Positions 59,081 through 64,000 of a DNA stretch of 64,000 nt are shown here, one piece after another; the first letter of the stretch is position 1, and the number at the start of each line of letters is the position of its first letter. A program made the translations under genes and the position numbers. The stretch is from assembly GCA_000403295.2 (NCBI GenBank), contig KE159605.1, positions 190,845-254,844 on the forward strand, written 5' to 3'. Source of the stretch: Lachnospiraceae bacterium M18-1 (GTDB lineage Bacteria; Bacillota; Clostridia; Lachnospirales; Lachnospiraceae). The notes beneath the pieces were generated by a model. The model did no database searches and was not told the origin of the DNA. It was given only the letters and a program-made list of their open reading frames with translations.

Positions 59081-60334
59081 ATGAAGCTTCGTAAACTGGA
59101 ACAAAGCGAAAACAAGAATACAAGAAAACTGTGGGAAACCGTGTTTTCTGAAGATTCCAAAGAATTTTTGGATTATTACTACTATTTTAAGACAAAAGAC
59201 AATGAGATTTTTGTGATTGAGGAGGAGGGCGGGATCCGCTCCATGCTCCAGCTCAATCCTTATACCCTGCAGATTGAGGAGGATTCCCGGTCCTGCCGCT
59301 ATATCATCGGGGTTGCTACGGAAAAGGAATACCGCAAGAGGGGCTATATGGGAGCGCTTTTACGCCGCGCCATGCAGGAAATGTATGACAGGAAGGAGCC
59401 CTTCACATTCCTGATGCCTGCCGCGGAAAGCATCTATACCCCCTATGACTTCCGGTTTGTATATGATCAGTGTCAGACGGAGGAATGGGGGGTGGACAAA
59501 CGCCGCTTTCTGCAGCTGAATGCGGCGTATTCCTGTGCGGCGGACGGCAGTCTGCAGAATATCTGTCTGCAGGAAGGCGCAGGTGAGACACCGCCGCTTT
59601 GTTTTGGGGAGGCGGCTTCCTGGCGGCAAACCTGCAAAACAGCAAGATTTCAGGACGCGTCTATGGGAGACGCGCAGGAGATCGCAGAGTTTGTACAGCA
59701 GTATTTTTCAGGAAAATGGCAGGTCTACGCGGCACGTAATGAAGAATACTATCATACACTGATTTTTGAACAGCAGAGTGAGCACGGCGGGATCCGGCTG
59801 ATGCGGGCGGAGGGAAAGCTTGCAGGCTTTTTTCTCTACGCAGATGAAGACGGGCTGGAGATCCGGGAACCTCTGTATCTCCCGGAATATGAGGCGGCAT
59901 TTTCAGAGGCAGTCCTTTCCTTGATGGATGGCAGGGGAGACCGAGTGAAACTGTTTGCCTGGGAAAAAGGAACAAAAAAGGTTCCTCTTATCATGGCCAG
60001 GATTCTTCATCTGGAGAGCATGCTTTCCTGTATGAAAGTCCGGGAAGGCCGGGAGATGGACTGCTCCTTTGCAGTGCTGGATTCGATCCTTCCCCAGAAC
60101 AGCCGGATCTGGCGGATCCGGGGAGGAGAGGAGACCGGCTGGAAGGTCCGGGTCCGGGAGACAGAGGATTCAGAAGGCGTACTGACCATCGGCGCGCTGA
60201 CAGGTCTGTTGTTTGGTTACCGGACGGTAGAAGAGGCGTCACAGGAAGAAGACGTGATCATGACAGCGCATTTAAAGGCGGAAATGGAAAAGCTTCAGGT
60301 GCTCAGAAATGTCTGGCTGAATGAGATTGTATAG
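59081..60334 (+). CDS. Eis-like GNAT acetyltransferase with SCP2-type C-domain
   Basis: A 417-residue protein built like Eis: an N-terminal GNAT domain (CRYIIGVATEKEYRKRGYMGALLRRAM, CoA-binding loop near residue 80, then FTFLMPAAESIYTPYDF), a second GNAT-like middle part, and a C-terminal sterol-carrier-like domain (CSFAVLDSILPQNSRIWRI, VLTIGALTGLLFG). Eis of mycobacteria acetylates aminoglycosides or Lys residues, but clostridial members have unknown substrates. It starts 15 bp after ispF, with no separate promoter visible. Confidence 0.88.
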   Translation: MKLRKLEQSENKNTRKLWETVFSEDSKEFLDYYYYFKTKDNEIFVIEEEGGIRSMLQLNPYTLQIEEDSRSCRYIIGVATEKEYRKRGYMGALLRRAMQEMYDRKEPFTFLMPAAESIYTPYDFRFVYDQCQTEEWGVDKRRFLQLNAAYSCAADGSLQNICLQEGAGETPPLCFGEAASWRQTCKTARFQDASMGDAQEIAEFVQQYFSGKWQVYAARNEEYYHTLIFEQQSEHGGIRLMRAEGKLAGFFLYADEDGLEIREPLYLPEYEAAFSEAVLSLMDGRGDRVKLFAWEKGTKKVPLIMARILHLESMLSCMKVREGREMDCSFAVLDSILPQNSRIWRIRGGEETGWKVRVRETEDSEGVLTIGALTGLLFGYRTVEEASQEEDVIMTAHLKAEMEKLQVLRNVWLNEIV

Positions 60335-60393
60335 TGGAAACATGCGGATGGGTTCTCTGTCATTAGAGAAGCGTGGCCGCAGGGAGGTTGTAA

Positions 60394-61062
60394 ATGGGAA
60401 TCATATCTTATATTAAGCAGGAAATTCAGGTGATCCGGGAGAGGGATCCTGCCATCAAATCCAATATGGAGGTCCTGCTGTATCCCAGCTTTAAAGTCAT
60501 CTTAAGTTATCGAGTGGCGCATAAGCTGTATCGGAGGAAACATTATTTCCTGGCCCGGTGGATTTCCCAGAGGGCGGCAAGGAAGACCGGGATTGAGATC
60601 CATCCGGGTGCACGGATCGGAAAAGGGCTGTTCATCGACCATGGAAGCGGCGTGATCATCGGAGAGACCACCATCATCGGGGACAATGTGACACTCTATC
60701 AGGGCGTGACGCTGGGAGGGACCGGTAAGGAAAAGGGTAAGCGGCATCCGACTTTGAAGGATAATGTCATGGTCAGCGCCGGAGCCAAGATCCTGGGTTC
60801 TTTTACCATTGGTGAAAATTCCAAGATCGGGGCAGGCTCCGTGGTACTTGAGGAGGTGCCGCCGAACTGTACCGTAGTGGGTGTGCCCGGACGCGTGGTG
60901 CGGATGGGCAACCAGAAGGTGCCGCGCACGGAGATGGACCACGTTCATCTGCCGGATCCGGTACTGGGGGATATCCGTGCGCTCCAGCAGGAGAACGAAC
61001 AGATTCGAAAGCAGATGTCAGAGATGGAAAAACGGATGGGCGCCTGGCAGCATAAGCATTGA
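60394..61062 (+). CDS. cysE: serine O-acetyltransferase
   Basis: A 222-residue left-handed beta-helix enzyme that acetylates serine for cysteine synthesis. Hexapeptide repeats run over about residues 65-160 ([42 protein letters not shown]), the catalytic His/Asp being in [11 protein letters not shown]. The C-terminal coil of about 40 residues ends in a Glu/Met-rich helix. GGAGG precedes ATG 60394. cysS follows 48 bp later, so cysteine synthesis and its tRNA charging are linked. Confidence 0.94.
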   Translation: [222 protein letters not shown]

Positions 61063-61110
61063 TGTTTCAGACTTACTTACGAAATAGATCAGGAAGAGAG
61101 GAAGAGGATC

Positions 61111-62517
61111 ATGAAATTATATAATACCATGTCAAAGAAAAAAGAGGAGTTTGTCCCCCTGGAAAAGGGGCGGGTTAAGATGTATGTCTGCGGCCCCACG
61201 GTCTATAATTTTATCCATATCGGAAATGCAAGGCCGATGATCGTGTTTGATACGGCCCGCAGATATTTTGAGTACAAGGGATATGATGTAAATTTCGTAT
61301 CCAATTTTACCGATGTGGACGACAAGATCATCAAGAAGGCGATAGAGGAGGGCGTTACGGCAGACGAGATTTCCAAACGCTATATTGAGGAATGCAAGAA
61401 AGACATGGAAGGCATGAATGTAAAGCCTGCAACTACACATCCCCTTGCTACGGAAGAGATCGGCGGCATGATCGAGCTGATCCAGACGCTGATCGACAAG
61501 GGCTTTGCCTATGAGAAAAACGGAACCGTATATTACCGTACCAGAAAATTCGAGGATTACGGGAAGCTCTCCCATAAAAATCTGGATGACCTGCGCTCTG
61601 GAAACCGTTCCCTTCTTGTCACCGGGGAGGATGAAAAAGAGGATCCCCTGGATTTTGTGCTCTGGAAGCCGAAAAAGGAAGGGGAGCCCGCTTGGGAGTC
61701 GCCCTGGGGTGAGGGAAGGCCTGGCTGGCATATCGAATGCTCGGAAATGTCAAAAAAATATTTAGGAGAGCAGATTGACATCCACGCAGGAGGAGAGGAC
61801 CTGATCTTTCCCCACCATGAGAACGAGATTGCCCAGAGTGAAGCGGCAAATGGAAAAGAATTTGCAAAATACTGGCTCCATAATGGATTTTTGAATATCG
61901 ACAACCGAAAAATGTCAAAATCTCTCGGCAATTTCTTTACGGTTCGTGAGATCAGTGGAAAGTATGACCTCCAGGTCCTGCGGTTCTTTATGCTCAGCGC
62001 TCATTACCGCAGCCCGCTGAATTTCAGCGCAGAACTGATGGAGGCGGCGAAAAGCGGACTGGACCGGATCGTGACGGCTGCGGAGAATCTGAGATTTTTA
62101 CTGAAAAATGCACAGGCAGAGGATATGAACGAATCCGAGAAGGATGCATTTGCAAAGACCCGGGAATATGTGGAGAACTTTGAAAAGGCGATGGACGATG
62201 ATCTGAATACAGCGGATGCTGTAGCGGCAGTATTTGAACTGGTGAAGTATGCCAATACGACGGCGGACGGGGAGAGCTCCAGAGAATATCTGCAGGGAAT
62301 CCTGGATGTGCTCGTAAAGCTGACAGATGTGCTGGGGATCATCGTGGAGAAAAAGGAAGAACTGCTGGATGCGGATATCGAGGCATTGATCGCGGAACGG
62401 CAGGCGGCGAGGAAGGAAAAGAATTTTGCAAAGGCTGACGAGATCCGGAATGAGCTGCTTGAGAGAGGGATCATTTTGAAGGATACACGAGAAGGAGTGC
62501 AATGGAAAAGGGCATGA
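61111..62517 (+). CDS. cysS: cysteinyl-tRNA synthetase
   Basis: A 468-residue class I synthetase. HIGN is at residues 36-39 in [14 protein letters not shown], and KMSKS is at 267-271; zinc ligands include Cys27 ([10 protein letters not shown]), ECS and HHENEIAQ. The C-terminal helical domain binds the anticodon. AGGAAGAGGAAGAGG precedes ATG 61111. No T-box leader is visible in the 48-bp gap before it. It overlaps mrnC by 16 bases. Confidence 0.97.
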   Translation: MKLYNTMSKKKEEFVPLEKGRVKMYVCGPTVYNFIHIGNARPMIVFDTARRYFEYKGYDVNFVSNFTDVDDKIIKKAIEEGVTADEISKRYIEECKKDMEGMNVKPATTHPLATEEIGGMIELIQTLIDKGFAYEKNGTVYYRTRKFEDYGKLSHKNLDDLRSGNRSLLVTGEDEKEDPLDFVLWKPKKEGEPAWESPWGEGRPGWHIECSEMSKKYLGEQIDIHAGGEDLIFPHHENEIAQSEAANGKEFAKYWLHNGFLNIDNRKMSKSLGNFFTVREISGKYDLQVLRFFMLSAHYRSPLNFSAELMEAAKSGLDRIVTAAENLRFLLKNAQAEDMNESEKDAFAKTREYVENFEKAMDDDLNTADAVAAVFELVKYANTTADGESSREYLQGILDVLVKLTDVLGIIVEKKEELLDADIEALIAERQAARKEKNFAKADEIRNELLERGIILKDTREGVQWKRA

Positions 62518-62948
62518 CATTTGAGTTTTATGAGCATATCCGGGACGTACTGGAGATTCCGGAGCCGGATACGGACAGCTGTTCGCCGCTTGTTCTGGCC
62601 TATATAGGAGACTGCATCTACGACCTGATCATTAAGAGCATGGTGGTCGGCAGAGGTATTAAGCAGGTTCAGAGGCTGCATGAGGAAACCAGCAGCTATG
62701 TGCAGGCTTCCGCCCAGTCGCAGATGATGCGTACCATGCAGCAGCATCTGACGGAAGAGGAGCATGCCATTTACCGCAGGGGACGCAATACCAGATCCGT
62801 ATCCGCCGCGAAAAACCAGACCATCACGGATTACCGCAGAGCCACCGGATTTGAGGCGCTGTTGGGTTACCTGTTTCTGAAAAAAAGGTATGCCCGTCTG
62901 ATGGAGATCGTGAAGATCGGGCTGGACAGCCTGGAAAAGAAGGAATGA
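62502..62948 (+). CDS. mrnC: Mini-ribonuclease III
   Basis: A 148-residue RNase III domain protein without a dsRNA-binding domain, which matures 23S rRNA in Gram-positives. The catalytic signature is [20 protein letters not shown] with acidic residues, followed by [35 protein letters not shown]. The start lies inside cysS, with AAGGAG about eight bases upstream. The order cysS-mrnC-rlmB is standard in Firmicutes. Confidence 0.96.
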   Translation: MEKGMTFEFYEHIRDVLEIPEPDTDSCSPLVLAYIGDCIYDLIIKSMVVGRGIKQVQRLHEETSSYVQASAQSQMMRTMQQHLTEEEHAIYRRGRNTRSVSAAKNQTITDYRRATGFEALLGYLFLKKRYARLMEIVKIGLDSLEKKE

Positions 62949-62969
62949 AAACAGGAGTTTGATCTTAAT

Positions 62970-63764
62970 ATGGAAAAGAGAGAAAAAATGACGGGAAGCG
63001 CGGCTTACGCGGATGAAAAGGAGCAGTCTTTGGTGATTGAAGGGAGAAATGCTGTTCTGGAAGCATTTCGTTCTGGGAAACCGGTGGACAAGCTGTTTGT
63101 TCTGGACGGCTGTCAGGACGGACCGATCCGTACTATCGTCCGGGAGGCAAAGAAGCATGATGTGATCCTGAATTTTGTAGGGAAGGAACGGCTGAACCAG
63201 ATTTCCGCTACAGGAAAGCACCAGGGGGTCGTCGCCTACGGGGCGGCCTATGAATATGCACAGGTGGAGGATATGCTGGAGCTTGCAGAAAAAAAGGGAG
63301 AGGATCCTTTTTTGATCCTGCTGGATAATATCGAAGATCCTCATAACCTGGGGGCGGTCATCCGGACAGCCAATGTGATGGGGGCTCACGGGGTGATCAT
63401 TCCCAAGCGCCGGGCATCAGGCCTGACGGCCACAGTAGCGAAAACCTCTGCCGGAGCGCTGAACTATACCCCGGTGGCCAAGGTCACGAACCTGGCAAAG
63501 ACGATTGAAGAACTGAAAGAAAAGGGTCTCTGGTTCGTCTGCGCAGATATGGACGGAGAGGCTCCTTATCAGATGAACCTGACAGGACCTATCGGCCTTG
63601 TCATCGGCAATGAAGGGGAAGGTGTGGGACGGCTGGTCAGACAGCGGTGTGATTTTCTGGCCGGAATCCCGATGAAGGGGGAGATCGATTCCCTCAATGC
63701 ATCGGTAGCGGCAGGCATGCTGTCCTATGAGATCGCCCGGCAGAGGCTTATGAAGAACGGCTGA
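62970..63764 (+). CDS. rlmB: 23S rRNA (guanosine-2'-O-)-methyltransferase RlmB (TrmH family)
   Basis: A 264-residue SPOUT methyltransferase that modifies 23S rRNA. A substrate-binding N-domain (VIEGRNAVLEAFRSGKPVDKLFV) precedes the knot with DNIEDPHNLGAVIRTANVMGA, IVIGNEGEGVG-type (LVIGNEGEGVGRLVRQRCD) and IPMKGEIDSLNASVAAGMLSYE. AGGAG lies 13 bases before ATG 62970, somewhat far; the initial MEKREKMTGSAAYADEKEQS tail is poorly conserved. It is the last gene before sigH. Confidence 0.95.
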   Translation: MEKREKMTGSAAYADEKEQSLVIEGRNAVLEAFRSGKPVDKLFVLDGCQDGPIRTIVREAKKHDVILNFVGKERLNQISATGKHQGVVAYGAAYEYAQVEDMLELAEKKGEDPFLILLDNIEDPHNLGAVIRTANVMGAHGVIIPKRRASGLTATVAKTSAGALNYTPVAKVTNLAKTIEELKEKGLWFVCADMDGEAPYQMNLTGPIGLVIGNEGEGVGRLVRQRCDFLAGIPMKGEIDSLNASVAAGMLSYEIARQRLMKNG

Positions 63765-63782
63765 CAGCCAAAGAGCGGATGC

Positions 63783-63873
63783 CTGCAGCAGCGAGTGAGA
63801 CAGCACTCACACGGTGCCGGGCACCTGCTGTATCGGATCCGGCTGATACAGTGACGGACGCGGGAATAAAAAT
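63783..63873. repeat. mosaic intergenic repeat: family 1 fragment and family 3 end motif
   Basis: CACACGGTGCCGGGCACCTGCTG (read in two blocks near 63806-63828) matches the left end of family 1 copy A with two changes; CTGTATC/GATACAG (63827-63851) forms a stem. The unit ends in CGCGGGAATAAAAAT (63859-63873), as the family 3 copies do, 35 bp before sigH. No terminator is obvious between rlmB and sigH. Confidence 0.6.
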
Positions 63874-63907
63874 ATAAAGAAGGGCCTTCGAGCCCGGAGG
63901 AAAAAAT

Positions 63908-64000
63908 TTGGGAATATATGATACGATGACAGATGAAGAGCTTCTGGCCCGGCTCGGGGCAGGGGAGCGGGATATCATGGATTATCTGATGGTGAAATAT
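63908..64000 (+). CDS. sigH: RNA polymerase sigma-H factor (5' end only)
   Basis: The first 31 residues of what looks like SigH (Spo0H), a sigma-70 family factor that starts early sporulation and competence genes. The visible part, MGIYDTMTDEELLARLGAGE and DIMDYLMVKY, matches the start of SigH proteins, and its position after rlmB is the usual one in Firmicutes. The start is TTG 63908, seven bases after GGAGG. The gene runs off the window. Confidence 0.85.
   Translation, partial: MGIYDTMTDEELLARLGAGERDIMDYLMVKY

Noticed and set aside
61063..61110. Possible T-box leader before cysS
   Set aside because: Only 48 bp separate it from cysE and no T-box sequence or terminator stem is present.
62004..63389. 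461-residue open frame antisense to cysS, mrnC and rlmB
   Set aside because: It crosses three confident genes and has no known motifs.

Overview
The window looks like chromosome of a Gram-positive, spore-forming, strictly anaerobic Clostridia member, most likely family Lachnospiraceae (Blautia/Dorea/Mediterraneibacter-like); the genus cannot be fixed from sequence alone. Reasons: PolC-type replicase, class III (oxygen-sensitive) ribonucleotide reductase, methylerythritol-phosphate isoprenoid genes, a Feo iron operon ending in a FeoB-associated Cys-rich peptide, DUF1540 protein, the cysS-mrnC-rlmB-sigH order typical of Firmicutes, strong AGGAGG-type ribosome binding sites, and a 5' half of a spore-type peptidoglycan-binding protein gene.

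Layout. 1-1.5 kb: right-hand end of an integrated element, with a large serine recombinase whose stop codon lies within about 15 bp of the junction. 1.5-2.2 kb: the 5' half of a spore-type peptidoglycan-binding protein gene, cut by that insertion. 2.3-4.8 kb: TetR-ABC efflux operon. 4.9-6.3 kb (minus): glycosyltransferase 2 fused to a MarR-like winged helix. 6.4-7.8 kb: yqeC and a mocA-like nucleotidyltransferase (selenium/molybdenum cofactor maturation). 7.9-11.9 kb: DUF2156 protein, two PLP aminotransferases (one HisC), small membrane exporter. 12-19 kb: membrane-anchored hypothetical, ispG, polC. 19-20.4 kb: BlaI/BlaR1-like regulatory pair with twin operators. 20.7-28.1 kb: glyA, then the translation/secretion block ylxM-ffh-rpsP-khpA-rimM-trmD-rplS-lepB-rbgA. 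28.3-32.1 kb: second lepB, rnhB, yraN, pgeF, mscS. 32.2 kb: tRNA-Thr. 32.4-35.5 kb: feoA-feoA-feoB-Cys-rich peptide. 35.7-38.9 kb: S1-domain protein (minus), Mn-dependent pyrophosphatase, flavin reductase-like protein. 39-42.3 kb: galK-galT and a small hypothetical. 42.4-49.6 kb: glnS, MocR-type regulator, acidic membrane protein, cardiolipin synthase, purA with a long structured leader. 50-54.1 kb: small proteins (SEC-C, DUF1540), AI-2E-family permease, metA. 54.2-57.5 kb: nrdD-nrdG-dut. 57.7-57.9 kb: tRNA-Val and tRNA-Met. 58-64 kb: small membrane protein, ispF, Eis-like acetyltransferase, cysE, cysS, mrnC, rlmB and the first codons of sigH.

Most of the window is core metabolism and information processing. 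Accessory signals are the element end at 1-1.5 kb and several dispersed intergenic repeat families: a long hairpin-rich family bounded by GTTACTGTTCACAC inverted repeats (about 11.9, 20.4 and 45.7 kb), a family ending in CGCGGGAAT just upstream of three unrelated genes (28.3, 35.3, 63.8 kb), a palindromic GCTAAAG...GTGTTT family (4.8 and 32.4 kb) and a 164-bp MITE-like unit at 51.7 kb. The most interesting observation is the serine-recombinase insertion inside a spore-type gene, an arrangement like the developmentally excised skin element of sigK.
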